From positions 39,234-103,233 of the forward strand of contig NZ_JABBXH010000008.1 in the NCBI RefSeq assembly GCF_012932965.1: a stretch of 64,000 nucleotides of DNA, in the 5' to 3' direction. The DNA comes from Thalassotalea algicola (lineage in GTDB: Bacteria; Pseudomonadota; Gammaproteobacteria; Enterobacterales; Alteromonadaceae). The notes under the pieces are model-generated. The model saw nothing but the letters and a program-made list of their open reading frames with translations. It was not told the DNA's origin and searched no databases. Positions 63,990 through 64,000 of the stretch are shown here, piece by piece (within the stretch, counting starts at the first letter, position 1; every line of letters begins with the position of its first letter). A program made the translations under genes and the position numbers.

Positions 63990-64000
63990 CATTTTGGTAG

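Overview
The window looks like a chromosomal segment of an AT-rich marine gammaproteobacterium in the Alteromonadales, most like Colwelliaceae (Colwellia/Thalassotalea). This is inferred from the DUF3450-TtpC-ExbB-ExbD-TonB-TPR operon typical of that order, the yhbY|rlmE-ftsH-folP-glmM-tpiA-secG-tRNA-Leu order, and protein sequences close to the gammaproteobacterial forms. I see no insertion sequence, prophage core, CRISPR array or rRNA operon.

Layout. 1-1.3 kb: two tandem 2-oxoglutarate/Fe(II) dioxygenases, the first cut by the window edge. 1.7-6.65 kb: a tightly coupled TonB2-type energy-transduction operon. 6.7-8.6 kb: dusC, then a striking secreted Cys-Gly-Glu-Gly-Lys repeat peptide of the HvfA RiPP metallophore type with no modification enzymes beside it, then a perfect FNR box in front of a 40-residue membrane peptide and a lone receiver domain. 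9-12.2 kb: apt-dnaX-ybaB; dnaX carries a complete programmed -1 frameshift signal. 12.3-20 kb: an acetoacetate decarboxylase-like gene, then the yhbY|rlmE-ftsH-folP-glmM-tpiA-secG-tRNA-Leu housekeeping block. 20.1-24 kb: an accessory module, a membrane-anchored periplasmic-binding-protein-like gene diverging from four small genes of which only the last (DUF5675) is recognisable. 24.2-29.2 kb: qmcA/nfeD, an lpoB cluster and a solute-binding protein. 29.3-34.5 kb: a large TonB-dependent receptor divergent from a LytS/LytTR two-component system, followed by a 21-bp-spaced direct repeat that resembles a LytTR site. 34.8-46.9 kb: metabolism, transport and repair (mgsA, MDR reductase, sbcDC, FKBP, LysR, amidohydrolase, EamA transporters). 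46.9-51 kb: trmO-rcsF, a symporter fused to a solute-binding domain, and small envelope proteins. 51.2-57 kb: trhO, then a VOC/DUF1295/molybdopterin oxidoreductase set divergent from a GlxA-type regulator. 57-64 kb: a CadC-like regulator, metG divergent from mrp, dcd, a YvcK-like gene and a tRNA-Ala/tRNA-Glu pair under a near-consensus promoter.

How it fits together. The TonB2 operon could energise the receptor at 29-32 kb, and the LytS/LytTR pair beside that receptor is a plausible regulator of uptake. Most other genes are core information-processing and envelope functions. The best candidates for unexplored biology are the orphan HvfA-like peptide and the 20-24 kb module.
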